From positions 186,001 to 250,000 of the forward strand of contig NZ_JBJURJ010000002.1 of assembly GCF_046098205.1 (NCBI RefSeq): 64,000 nucleotides of DNA, given 5' to 3'. Of this stretch, positions 1 through 8,325 are shown piece after piece. A program made the translations under genes and the position numbers. Source of the DNA: Paenibacillus_AR mesotrionivorans. GTDB taxonomy: Bacteria; Bacillota; Bacilli; Paenibacillales; NBRC-103111. Under the pieces are notes generated by a model, which saw only the letters and a list, made by a program, of their open reading frames with translations, had not been told where the DNA came from and did not search any database. Numbering within the stretch: position 1 is the stretch's first letter; every line of letters starts with the position of its first letter.

Positions 1-276
1 GTTATGAATCAATACATCCCCGATGGCAGCCAAACCCGCTTTATGCGTTACGGGAGATACAGGCATGGGAGTGGGTGTAGGGAGCGGTACAGACGAAACC
101 TGCGGCAAGACAGAGCTTTCGCCGCCATAAGCAACAGGCGCCGATGCGCCCGGTGAAGGCGTTATCGTCTCCCCTCCCTTCACCGCATTCTGCTTGCGGC
201 TTCCCTCGGCATCTCCGCAGGCTCCGCATGCCAAGAGAATAACCAGTCCTGCAATAATAGCGGTTTTACGGCCCAT
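1..276 (-). CDS. CapA-family lipoprotein, N-terminal part (runs off window)
   Basis: The gene starts at the ATG at 276 with an AGGAGCGG ribosome site just upstream and continues past base 1, so only 92 codons are visible. The protein starts with a charged N-end, a hydrophobic stretch and a lipobox-like LLAC (Cys17), so it is probably lipid-anchored on the outer membrane face. A Ser/Pro/Thr-rich linker follows. The last visible residues, LAAIGDVLIHN, resemble the first metal-binding motif of CapA/PgsA-type metallophosphatase-fold proteins, linked in Bacillales to poly-gamma-glutamate or capsule synthesis. The family call rests on that single motif because the rest lies outside the window. Confidence 0.65.
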   Translation of the reverse strand, partial: MGRKTAIIAGLVILLACGACGDAEGSRKQNAVKGGETITPSPGASAPVAYGGESSVLPQVSSVPLPTPTPMPVSPVTHKAGLAAIGDVLIHN

Positions 277-458
277 AAGACACCGCTCCTTTCCTGCGCT
301 GCCGTAAGCAGTGCGTTTGTTCTAGCGTCCCCCTCGTAAACCGATAGGTCACGCCATTTTTATTGATAGTGTATGTATCGGATACCCGCACTTATCCTTT
401 CAGACGCAGAAAGAGGAGGTTTTTGTTGCAGAGCTTGAAAAAAATGTCATCCCACGCC

Positions 459-488
459 AAAAAGCTCCGTTATCCGGAGCTTTTTTTT
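459..488. terminator. Bidirectional intrinsic terminator
   Basis: A 7-bp stem (AGCTCCG / CGGAGCT) with a 5-nt loop is flanked by A-run and T-run, so it works in both directions. It lies 36 bases beyond the stop of the minus-strand gene ending at 524 and should end that two-gene unit. Bases 277-458 hold only the putative promoter region of the CapA-like gene. Confidence 0.8.
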
Positions 489-523
489 CATAGGAGCTCT
501 CACAAATTGTGACGGTTTACCCG

Positions 524-1594
524 CTATGCCAAAGCGTGGGCCAACTGCACCAGCTTTTCCAAACCGCGCTGGTCCGACTCTTTGCAGGTATCGATGAGGC
601 TGCAGATTCCCTCCCGGATATCCCGCCGGGCCAGATTGCGCAGCTGCTTCTCTCCACGGCCCCAGCCGCCCAGAAGCTCTGCCATCTGGCAGGAGCCGGC
701 AGCAACCGCCTCAAAATGCCCGGCGGCTTCCTTCAGTAGACTGCCGAACTCCGGATGAAGCTCTGCTTGCTTCCGCAGATAGCTTCCCGCACGGGCTCGC
801 CCGTCCGCCAGCGTATCCATAGCATCTCCCTGGCACATCAGCCGCTCCACCAGGATAGGCAGCACCGCGTTAGCCGGAAACTGGGTGTCATCGGCTACCG
901 CTTTTTTCCAGGGATCATAGGCACTAACGCCCTTGGCATATTTTCCGTGTGTTCTGCCGGTGAGAACCTCCACCGCATGGGCTGCCACTTCCCTGAGGCC
1001 AAACCCTTCGCCTTCCGCTTGACCCAGCGCCATCACCGCAAGGGTATCCGGATTTTCCCACCATTCGCTTGTGATGTAATACCCGCAAGGATCAAAGCTT
1101 ACGCTTCCCCTGTATTCGGGGTTGTCCTGGAATACATTCCATCCCAACAGGACGTCTCCATTCTCCCTGTACCCGGTGACAACACAGGCCTCAGGGGGAC
1201 CTATAATCCCCAAGGCAATACAAGGGCTGCCTTTATCAATCTCCTCCCGGATAAGCCCCGAGAAGTCCGCCTTGGCCGTTTCCCCGGAACGCTCCAGAAG
1301 GATCAGGCTCCTCCCCAGAAACGCAGCCCCTGTGCGGTATATCTTCATGGGATCGTCATACGTAAACAATACATCCACATTGCCGCCGTTCCACGAGGTG
1401 GTGTCCCAGGTCAGCCGGAAGGCCGCCCCGCTTCCGGCCATAACCGCATCGTATTCCACCGGCTGCCCCAGATAATTGGCGCAAGCCTTCAGGCAGATGG
1501 GATACGGCGTACATCCCTGGTAAGAACCGTACTCCACCTTGGGCACACCGTACAAAATGGTGCCGCCCTGCTCAACGATTTGCTGTTGACTCAT
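524..1594 (-). CDS. BtrH N-terminal-domain-like protein, function unknown
   Basis: This 356-residue protein starts at the ATG at 1594, five bases after the stop of the AraC gene upstream, with GGGAGAG overlapping that stop; the two genes are very probably co-transcribed and translationally coupled. Visible features are a Cys-containing segment near residue 28 (YQGCTPYPICLKACANYLG), a GGNVDVLFTYDDP segment near residue 72, and EACVVTGYRENGDVLLGW near residue 140. This pattern resembles the papain-like BtrH_N fold found beside regulators and peptide or antibiotic genes. There is no signal peptide or membrane segment. The C-terminal 150 residues are helical and unrecognised. The family assignment is tentative and no substrate can be inferred. 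Confidence 0.6.
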   Translation of the reverse strand: MSQQQIVEQGGTILYGVPKVEYGSYQGCTPYPICLKACANYLGQPVEYDAVMAGSGAAFRLTWDTTSWNGGNVDVLFTYDDPMKIYRTGAAFLGRSLILLERSGETAKADFSGLIREEIDKGSPCIALGIIGPPEACVVTGYRENGDVLLGWNVFQDNPEYRGSVSFDPCGYYITSEWWENPDTLAVMALGQAEGEGFGLREVAAHAVEVLTGRTHGKYAKGVSAYDPWKKAVADDTQFPANAVLPILVERLMCQGDAMDTLADGRARAGSYLRKQAELHPEFGSLLKEAAGHFEAVAAGSCQMAELLGGWGRGEKQLRNLARRDIREGICSLIDTCKESDQRGLEKLVQLAHALA

Positions 1595-1599
1595 ACCTG

Positions 1600-1992
1600 T
1601 CACTCTCCCATTTTCTCGATAATGCCGACGCCGTAAACTCCGGCGCAAAGCTTGATCCGTCCTACGGCACAGCGCCGGTTGCGGAATTCCTGCGGAGCCA
1701 AACCGGTCACCCGCCGGAAGGCTCGGGTGAAGCTGTCCGGGTTGGGGAAGCCGTATTTAGCCCCGATATCCAGTGCCTTTTCCCGGGTGTGGATCAAATC
1801 GAAGGCCGCATGGGCAATCTGCCGGCAGCGCAAATAACGGGCCAGCGGCATACCCGTATGGCGGGCAAACACCTGCCGGATATGGACGGCGGAAAAACCG
1901 ATTTCCGCCTCCAGCTTCCGGTAGTCCAACCGTTCCTCCAGCCTGTTTTCCACAAAAACAATGACCGAGCTGATCATCAGACTGTAATCCAA
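1600..1992 (-). CDS. AraC-family regulator, DNA-binding domain only
   Basis: This 130-residue protein consists almost entirely of the double helix-turn-helix of the AraC/XylS family (about residues 10-110), ending in the typical FTRAFRRVTGLAPQEFR segment. There is no ligand-binding cupin domain, so any signal must act through another protein, perhaps the BtrH_N-like product encoded 5 bases downstream. The start is taken as TTG at 1992, about 8 bases after an AAGGGTGGG ribosome site; an in-frame ATG lies five codons further in. Full AraC regulators are usually 250-300 residues, so this is a minimal member like MarA/SoxS rather than an obvious truncation. Confidence 0.8.
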   Translation of the reverse strand: MDYSLMISSVIVFVENRLEERLDYRKLEAEIGFSAVHIRQVFARHTGMPLARYLRCRQIAHAAFDLIHTREKALDIGAKYGFPNPDSFTRAFRRVTGLAPQEFRNRRCAVGRIKLCAGVYGVGIIEKMGE

Positions 1993-2114
1993 GGCAGCCC
2001 ACCCTTTTCATACAAATTCTTCATGAATTGGCTTTAGTGTAGCATGGCGAAGCCCTCCAGGGCTCGACGTTTTTGATGATCATTCAGAGGAGGGCATCCG
2101 CAGACGCTTGATTT

Positions 2115-2130
2115 ATCGAACCGGTTCGAT
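2115..2130. promoter_or_regulatory. LacI-type operator, 16-bp perfect palindrome
   Basis: ATCGAACCGGTTCGAT is a perfect palindrome with a central CG, the usual architecture of LacI/PurR-family operators. It lies about 118 bases upstream of the lacI-like gene at 2248 and between it and the divergent AraC gene. The simplest reading is autoregulation of the lacI-ABC-PHP operon by its first gene product. Confidence 0.65.
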
Positions 2131-2247
2131 AGGCTTAGAGCCTGATGATGGCCGTCTTTACAATTTATTTAGACCCCGTTAACGTTCCCCGCATAAAACC
2201 GGTTTACCATTTTCCTTGGAAGAGACATATAGGAGGTTATACGGGAC

Positions 2248-3318
2248 TTGGCGACCATTGATGACGTTGCAAAAATTGCCGGAGTATCGAAAAGCACGGT
2301 GTCCAACGTGTTTTCCAAAAAGCGCCCCATCAGCAAGGATGTGGCGGACCGGGTGCTCCAGGCAGCGCAGGAGCTTTCTTACAAGCCCAATTATTGGGCC
2401 AAAAGCCTGGCCGGCGGCAAAACAAGGATTATCGGGATCAGCATGGAGGGGGAGCAAATCCAGTTCGGCGCCTTTCATATGGCACTGCTGAATGGAGTGT
2501 TGAAGGAATGCTACAGCCGGGGGTACCGGCTGTTGGTCAATACCCTCCCCAAAGCCTTCGCCAGCCAGACGGAAAATTGGGCCTCCAATCCGGTAGACGG
2601 AGAAATTGTGCTGGACCCCACCGTCCATGACGCCCGCCTCCGGGAGCGCCTGCAGGAGCAATTGCCCGTTGTGGTTATAGGCCGCCCTCCGGCCGCTTAC
2701 GAAACCCGGGTCTCCTACGTGGACAATGACAATGTGGGGGCCGCCTTTCGGGTCACCGAATACCTGCTTGGCCTGGGCCACCGCCGGATTCTGTTCCTGA
2801 ACGCCCCTGCCGACAGGACCGTGGCCCATGACAGGGAGGGCGGCTACCGGGAAGCTTTCCGGGCAAGCGGGATTCTTCCGGGAGGAGAACAGGTGGAGTA
2901 CCGTCCCGCAGGAGCCGGAAGCTCCGTAGAGTTCGGCTACCGCGCCACCCTGGCGTGCCTTACACGTTCACCGGAGATTACCGCCGTCATCACGGATACC
3001 GACAAGGTGGCCCTTGGAGTATACCAGGCGGCGGATGAGCTGGGGCTGTCCGTGCCGGAGCAGCTGTCCGTCTTTTCCTTCAGCGTGGAGCCGGGATATG
3101 GAGCGGAATTCGCTCCCGCGTTAAGCTGTGTCCGGCTGGATGCAGAGGGCTTGGGCACCGAAGCAGCTAGGCTTCTGCTGGAGAGCTGCGAGCAGCCCTC
3201 TCCGGCGGTCCGGCGCTCCATCATTTCCTGTGAGCTCTTGATCCGGGAATCCTGCGTTCCCCCGAAAACAACCGAAACGGATGGATGCGGCCAGCCGCAT
3301 CAACCAATACAACCTTAA
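2248..3318 (+). CDS. LacI-family transcriptional regulator of a sugar ABC operon
   Basis: This 356-residue protein starts at TTG 2248, 11 bases after AGGAGG; the conserved N-terminus ATIDDVAKIAGVSKSTVSNVF begins at the second residue, which fixes the start. Residues 1-55 are the LacI helix-turn-helix and hinge helix. About residues 60-340 form the periplasmic-binding-protein-like effector domain, including VTEYLLGLGHRRILFL and AVITDTDKVALGVYQAADELG. It presumably represses the downstream importer until a sugar ligand binds. The stop is 13 bases before the binding-protein start, so it heads the operon, an arrangement that gives negative feedback. The inducer cannot be read from sequence. Confidence 0.9.
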   Translation: MATIDDVAKIAGVSKSTVSNVFSKKRPISKDVADRVLQAAQELSYKPNYWAKSLAGGKTRIIGISMEGEQIQFGAFHMALLNGVLKECYSRGYRLLVNTLPKAFASQTENWASNPVDGEIVLDPTVHDARLRERLQEQLPVVVIGRPPAAYETRVSYVDNDNVGAAFRVTEYLLGLGHRRILFLNAPADRTVAHDREGGYREAFRASGILPGGEQVEYRPAGAGSSVEFGYRATLACLTRSPEITAVITDTDKVALGVYQAADELGLSVPEQLSVFSFSVEPGYGAEFAPALSCVRLDAEGLGTEAARLLLESCEQPSPAVRRSIISCELLIRESCVPPKTTETDGCGQPHQPIQP

Positions 3319-3331
3319 AGGAGTGGAAGTT

Positions 3332-4786
3332 ATGGGAAACAACAAAACAAAGCTGGGTTTAACAGCGGTTATGGCCGCTACACTGCTGGCCACTGCCGCC
3401 TGCGGCAGCCAAACGGAACAGAACAGCGGGGCCTCTCCCGATCCGTCGGCAAGCTCTTCTGCTGCCGCCTCTGCAGCACCAGGCGGCAGTCCGCAAGCCC
3501 AGAAGCATCTGCGCATGATGGTGGGTGTTATCGGCGGGAAAACCCCGGAGGAGCATGCCCTGTTCGAAAAAGAGGTGGAGCGGCTGACCGGCATCAAGGT
3601 GACCATGGAGAAACCCAGCGGCAGCATGAACGATAAGCTGCTGCCTGCCATTTCCGCAGGGGAAAAATACGATTTGATCCAGGTGGATAAACCCCTGATG
3701 GAAATCCTCTATGACCAAGGGGTGCTGATGCCCCTGGACGACAAAATCAAAGCCTCCACCGTCATCTCCGATTCCGCTGTGTTTCCCGCCAAGGAGTGGG
3801 ATCAGGTGCGCCTGAAGGACGGCAAGGTTTACGGCATCTTCACCAAATTCCAGGGAGGCACCATGCCGGTGGTCCGCCAGGACTGGATGGACAAGCTCCA
3901 GCTTCAAGAGCCCAAAACTCTGGACGATTATTACAATGTTCTGAAGGCCTTTAAGGAAAAGGACCCGGACGGCAACGGCAAGGCGGACACCTACGGCCTG
4001 AGCACAGCGGGCCTCTATGAAATCCAAGGGTTTATGAGCGGGGCTGGGGTCAAGGCCGGTTATGTGACGAAGGATGGCAAACGGACCATTCCCTATGCCT
4101 CCGAAGCCGCCATTCCTGTATATGAATGGTTTGCCAAGCTGTACAAGGAAGGCATTCTTGATCCCAACTTCGCCACCAACGACGCCGGAAAAATGCGTGA
4201 TCTGTTCCTGACCGACCGGGTGGGCATGGTCACCTATTGGGATGCCTGGGTGGGCATGTTCAACAATACCCGGCTGCAGAAGGACCCGGCTACTGCTTTC
4301 AAGGCCAAGGGGCTGCTGCCTGCCCAAGGACCTGACGGCAAGGTGATCATGCGCCGGGGCGACCCCAATGTCTGGATCATTCCGGTGAACTCCCCAGACC
4401 CGGCCACAGCCATGAAGTTCATCGAATTCTGGAGCACGGAAAAAGGCAATATTCTCGGCACTCTGGGCATTGAGGGCACCGACTATACCGTAAAGGACGG
4501 CAAATATGAACTGACCCAAACCGGAAAGGATCACAGTCAGGACCACGGCTCGCCGTTTATCTACAATACCAAGTGGCAGAATCCCTTCGGACTTTTGCCC
4601 GGTGTTAAGGATGCCCAGGAGCTGGTGCTGAAGCATGCCACCCTGGAAACCACCGGCTCCAGCTGGAAGGAAGTGGAGAAGATTCTGAACAACTATGCGC
4701 TTCAGGCCATGCAGGGGAAAATTCCGGCAGCCGATGCGGTGAAGAAAATGAATGACGAGTTGAAGGCTGCCAAGCAGATTGACTAG
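3332..4786 (+). CDS. Extracellular solute-binding lipoprotein of a sugar ABC importer
   Basis: The 484-residue protein starts at ATG 3332 behind AAAGGAG. A positively charged N-terminus, a hydrophobic core and a Cys at residue 24 in the TAACG context mark a lipoprotein signal, although the -3 position is Thr rather than the usual Leu. A Ser/Ala/Pro-rich linker (about 25-55) leads to a family-1 type binding-protein fold, with motifs such as KDPDGNGKADTYGLS and NVWIIPVNSPDPATAMKFIEFW. It is of the LplA/YtcQ type, usually serving oligosaccharides from plant polysaccharides. It should deliver ligand to the two permeases directly downstream. No ATPase is encoded here, as is usual for this class, which shares an MsmX-type ATPase encoded elsewhere. 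Confidence 0.9.
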   Translation: MGNNKTKLGLTAVMAATLLATAACGSQTEQNSGASPDPSASSSAAASAAPGGSPQAQKHLRMMVGVIGGKTPEEHALFEKEVERLTGIKVTMEKPSGSMNDKLLPAISAGEKYDLIQVDKPLMEILYDQGVLMPLDDKIKASTVISDSAVFPAKEWDQVRLKDGKVYGIFTKFQGGTMPVVRQDWMDKLQLQEPKTLDDYYNVLKAFKEKDPDGNGKADTYGLSTAGLYEIQGFMSGAGVKAGYVTKDGKRTIPYASEAAIPVYEWFAKLYKEGILDPNFATNDAGKMRDLFLTDRVGMVTYWDAWVGMFNNTRLQKDPATAFKAKGLLPAQGPDGKVIMRRGDPNVWIIPVNSPDPATAMKFIEFWSTEKGNILGTLGIEGTDYTVKDGKYELTQTGKDHSQDHGSPFIYNTKWQNPFGLLPGVKDAQELVLKHATLETTGSSWKEVEKILNNYALQAMQGKIPAADAVKKMNDELKAAKQID

Positions 4787-4818
4787 AGTCTCACGCATGA
4801 AAGGGCGGTGAACGCAAC

Positions 4819-5802
4819 ATGGCTGCGGATAACCAACTGGCAGTCCCTCATACCGGGAGCCCGGAGGCACAGGGCCCCGCTATCCGCCGGGGAAGCGGAC
4901 GGCGCGCTGCCCGAAGTCTTTCCCTGCTGCGCAGGCTGTGGCCGCGGTACGGTATTTTCTATGTAATGATGATCCCGGTGGTAACCTACTTCCTGACGTT
5001 TTCCTACTATCCGCTGATGCGGGGGCTCGTTATCAGCTTCCAGAAATTCCGGGTTATCGGCGACCGCCCCTTCGTGGGGCTGGACAATTACCGGACGGTG
5101 CTAACGGACCCGGATTTCGGGAGGATGCTGGTGAATACCCTCATGATCGGCGGAGGTATCCTTGTCCTGGGTTTTGCCGCGCCGCTGGTGGTGGCCCTGT
5201 CCCTAAACGAGGTGGGAAAGGTCTGGTTCAAAAAGCTGACGCAGATGATTGTGTATCTGCCCCATCTGTTCTCTTGGATTGTGGTGGCGGGCATCTGGAT
5301 TTTTATGCTGACGCCGGACGGCGGGTTAGTGAATGAGCTGCGGGAGTGGTTCGGCCTGCCTCCCATCCACTTTTTGGCGGAAAAGAATTACAGCCGGGCG
5401 GCCATGGTACTGGCGGCGGTCTGGAAGGATGCCGGGTATACCTGCATTATCTATCTGGCTGCGATTGTGGGGCTGAATCCCGCCTTATACGAGGCTGCCC
5501 GGATAGACGGTGCCAACCGCTGGCAGCTGGTCCGCCACATCACCCTGCCGCAGCTGGTGCCGGCCATGCAGGTGGTGCTGATGCTGTCCGTCATGGGTGT
5601 GCTGCGGATATTCGATCAGATTTTCGCCATGCGCAATCCGGCTATCGAACGGTATGTGGATGTTCTCATGATCTACACCTACGAAAAAGGTCTGGTGAAA
5701 TTCGATATGGGCGTCGCCAACGCCGCAGGATGCCTGGTCATTGCAGCTACGGTGCTGCTGACCCTGGCCGTGCGCCGGTTGGCGGGAAATGGAGAGAGGT
5801 GA
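4819..5802 (+). CDS. ABC sugar permease, LplB/UgpA type
   Basis: This 327-residue integral membrane protein starts at ATG 4819 after AAGGGCGGTG. A cytoplasmic, Arg-rich tail of about 45 residues precedes six predicted membrane segments, beginning at YGIFYVMMIPVVTYFLTF. The EAA loop that docks with the ATPase is clear: EAARIDGANRWQLVRHITLP near residue 222. This signature and length fit the first permease of carbohydrate uptake class 1 systems. It forms a heterodimer with the product of the next gene, which starts 4 bases after this stop and is therefore probably translationally coupled. Confidence 0.92.
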   Translation: MAADNQLAVPHTGSPEAQGPAIRRGSGRRAARSLSLLRRLWPRYGIFYVMMIPVVTYFLTFSYYPLMRGLVISFQKFRVIGDRPFVGLDNYRTVLTDPDFGRMLVNTLMIGGGILVLGFAAPLVVALSLNEVGKVWFKKLTQMIVYLPHLFSWIVVAGIWIFMLTPDGGLVNELREWFGLPPIHFLAEKNYSRAAMVLAAVWKDAGYTCIIYLAAIVGLNPALYEAARIDGANRWQLVRHITLPQLVPAMQVVLMLSVMGVLRIFDQIFAMRNPAIERYVDVLMIYTYEKGLVKFDMGVANAAGCLVIAATVLLTLAVRRLAGNGER

Positions 5803-5806
5803 TCAC

Positions 5807-6757
5807 GTGAAGGCGGTGCAAACAACGGCAGATAACCGGGGATTACGGGGCGGCGCGGATTTTGCCGGGCCAGGCGGCAGGAGGCAGCCGGGGCGGCAGC
5901 GGTCCGGAGGCAGCTTAGGGGGCGCTGTTTTCGACATCCTCAACACCCTGTTCCTCCTGCTTCTGGTATCGACGATGGTGATCCCCTTGCTGAATACACT
6001 GGCCCTCTCCTTCTCCGATGGTCTTGCTTCCATGGAGCCCCGGATTATTCTCTGGCCGGAGGCCTTCAGCACGGAGGGCTATTCCACCGTGTGGAACAAA
6101 ATCCAGCTGGGCCGTCCCTTCTGGAACAATACCCTCGTCACTCTGTGGGGAACTGTGGGCCATGTCTGTCTGTGCGCCCTGGCCGGGTACGTCCTGATCC
6201 AACGCGGGTTGCCGGGACGAAAGTTCTTGACGGGATTTATTATGCTGACGATGATGGTCCCCTTCGAAACCATCATGATCCCCGTGTACATTGTGAACAA
6301 GGAGCTGGGGCTGCTTAATTCTCTGTCGGCGCTGGTCATTAACGGCATTTTGTCAGGCTTCAGCATTCTTCTGATGCGCAGCTTCTTCGGGGCGGTGCCG
6401 TGGGAGCTGGGGGAATCCGCCAGGCTTGACGGGGCCGGAGAGCTGCGCATATTCTTAACCTTATATGTCCCCTTGTCCGCGGCGGGGCTGGCAACCATCA
6501 CCCTGTTCGAATTTGTGGGCAAATGGAACCATTTCACACCGGCCGTGCTGTTTCTGAGCGATCCGGCCAAATATACGCTGCAGGTGGCCCTGAAGGCGTT
6601 GATCATTGACACCTCCTCCACCTCCAGCAATTTTCTGATCACCAAAAATGTGCGAATGGCAGGCATTGTGATTGCCTTATTGCCGTTAGTTATCATTTAT
6701 CCGTTTGTCCAGCGGTTCTTTGTGCAGGGAATCATCGCGGGGGCAACCAAGGAATAG
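5807..6757 (+). CDS. ABC sugar permease, YtcP/AraQ type
   Basis: The start is GTG 5807, with GAGAGG at 5793-5798 giving normal spacing; an in-frame ATG at 5789 overlaps the preceding gene and lacks a ribosome site. The 316-residue protein has a Gly/Arg-rich N-terminal tail and six predicted membrane segments. The EAA loop near residue 205 reads ESARLDGAGELRIFLTLYVP. The C-terminus PFVQRFFVQGIIAGATKE is the hallmark ending of this permease group. It pairs with the preceding permease to form the translocation channel. The TAG stop overlaps the ribosome site of the PHP gene, so the four genes are one transcription unit. Confidence 0.92.
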   Translation: MKAVQTTADNRGLRGGADFAGPGGRRQPGRQRSGGSLGGAVFDILNTLFLLLLVSTMVIPLLNTLALSFSDGLASMEPRIILWPEAFSTEGYSTVWNKIQLGRPFWNNTLVTLWGTVGHVCLCALAGYVLIQRGLPGRKFLTGFIMLTMMVPFETIMIPVYIVNKELGLLNSLSALVINGILSGFSILLMRSFFGAVPWELGESARLDGAGELRIFLTLYVPLSAAGLATITLFEFVGKWNHFTPAVLFLSDPAKYTLQVALKALIIDTSSTSSNFLITKNVRMAGIVIALLPLVIIYPFVQRFFVQGIIAGATKE

Positions 6758-6768
6758 GAGGCGGGCCC

Positions 6769-8241
6769 ATGCGGCTGGAGCTTATCCGGGACATCATGTC
6801 CCATGAGGAAAAAACATATATCGAGGTGCCCTTTACGGTGCCGGAGCATGTGGAGCGCCTTTCGGTATCCATGAAGGTGGAGTATTTGGCGGGTGATGCT
6901 CCTCCGAAAATCCGCAGCGCACCAGACACAAACGTTGTCTCTCCGGCAACGGCGGCTAAACCCTCGGCCAACAGGTTTGGCATCCGCCTTCCCTCCCCCA
7001 AAACCACCATTGTGGATTTAGGTATCCGGGATTCCGCCGGGATGAGAGGGTGGAGCGGCGGCGCCCGCAGCTTCTTCGAAATCGGGCCGGAGGAGGCGAC
7101 ACCGGGTTATTTGCCGGGAGAGGTGACTGCAGGCGAATGGAAGGTCCTGCTGGGTGCTTACCGGATTCCCGCCGCCGGCTGCCGCGTCATTCTTGAGGTG
7201 CAGCTTGCCGAAGCGCCAGGCCGCTGGCTGAAGGGCGAGCTGCATGCCCATACCAACCATAGCGACGGGCACTATTCCCTGCCGGAGGCCATTAAGCTGG
7301 CGGAGCAGGCAGGACTGGATTTTCTCGCCTTAACGGACCACAATACCGCAAGTCAGAATCTGGCCCGCCACCGGCTAGAAACGGATCTGACCCTGATCCC
7401 GGCTATGGAGCTGACCACCCTCTCCGGGCATTGCAACCTCTATGGGCTGGAAGCTCCTATCAGCGATTTCCGTTCTCTTCACCCGGAGGATACGATCCAA
7501 TTGTTGACCTCCGCTAAAGAACGCGGCGCTTATATTTCGCTGAATCATCCCCATTGCAGCAATTGCGGATGGACGTGGGGCTTTGATGTGCCCCATGACT
7601 GGGTGGAGGTTTGGAACGGCCCGTGGCGGGAGGATAACCTCAGGACGCTGGTGTGGTGGCAGGAGCAACTGGAAGCTGGACGGAGACTTACCGCTGTCGG
7701 CGGCAGCGATTTTCACCGGCCCCACCCGTATATCCGCCATGGATCTCCGTGCAATTGGATTTTTGCCCACGGGCGTTCGGTTGATGCCATACTCCGCGCA
7801 GTAGACCGCGGGCGGGTTACCCTGTCCCATTCCCCGGAGGGGCCGCGGTTGACCATCTCCATCGGGCAATGGGGAATGGGTGACGTGGTCCCTGCCGCTC
7901 TTGCAGAGGGGATGTGGCTGGATGTACAGGCTTCGGGCGGACTCCTCCGCGGCGATGTGCTGCGGGTTTACTCCGCCAATGGCTTGGAGGAGGAACGGAT
8001 ACTGGACGGCGGGGCTGGGGACGGCAATGGAGATGGAAATGGAGCATCCGATTGGATCAGAACCGGACCTGGCAAAGGATCCGGTGATGTGGCCGGCCTA
8101 GGCGGGAACAATGGCACCCTGCTGAAGCTGGTTTCCCATAACCGCCTGTTTTACCGGGCGGAGCTGTGGCGGTATGCGGAGGAAGCCGGCGGACTGTCGA
8201 TGATTGCCATGACCAACCCGATCTACCTTTCAGCCCAATAG
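6769..8241 (+). CDS. PHP-domain metallohydrolase (CehA/McbA-like)
   Basis: The 490-residue protein starts at ATG 6769 behind AGGAGG. Residues 1-150 are a beta-rich N-terminal domain. The PHP domain follows, with the metal motifs LHAHTNHSDG (near 160), FLALTDHN (near 185), an acidic PAMELTTLSGH (near 210), NHPHC (near 262), VEVWNG (near 279) and GGSDFH (near 312), so all usual metal ligands are present. PHP proteins are phosphoesterases or related hydrolases. A Gly/Asp/Asn-rich insert near residues 415-445 is low-complexity. There is no signal peptide, so it is cytosolic and probably acts on the imported compound or its phosphorylated derivative. Its place as last gene of a sugar importer is the only clue to substrate. 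Confidence 0.82.
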   Translation: MRLELIRDIMSHEEKTYIEVPFTVPEHVERLSVSMKVEYLAGDAPPKIRSAPDTNVVSPATAAKPSANRFGIRLPSPKTTIVDLGIRDSAGMRGWSGGARSFFEIGPEEATPGYLPGEVTAGEWKVLLGAYRIPAAGCRVILEVQLAEAPGRWLKGELHAHTNHSDGHYSLPEAIKLAEQAGLDFLALTDHNTASQNLARHRLETDLTLIPAMELTTLSGHCNLYGLEAPISDFRSLHPEDTIQLLTSAKERGAYISLNHPHCSNCGWTWGFDVPHDWVEVWNGPWREDNLRTLVWWQEQLEAGRRLTAVGGSDFHRPHPYIRHGSPCNWIFAHGRSVDAILRAVDRGRVTLSHSPEGPRLTISIGQWGMGDVVPAALAEGMWLDVQASGGLLRGDVLRVYSANGLEEERILDGGAGDGNGDGNGASDWIRTGPGKGSGDVAGLGGNNGTLLKLVSHNRLFYRAELWRYAEEAGGLSMIAMTNPIYLSAQ

Positions 8242-8261
8242 CATATGCTTCCGCAGGCCAA

Positions 8262-8299
8262 AAAGGCCGGTCCTGGATTCTTCACCAGAGCCGGCCTTT
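8262..8299. terminator. Terminator between convergent PHP and HAD genes
   Basis: A 9-bp stem AAAGGCCGG / CCGGCCTTT encloses a 20-nt loop directly after the PHP gene. A-runs and T-runs are modest on both sides, so it probably serves both converging transcripts. Confidence 0.7.
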
Positions 8300-8325
8300 C
8301 ATATGGCTTTTTTCATCATTCCGCT

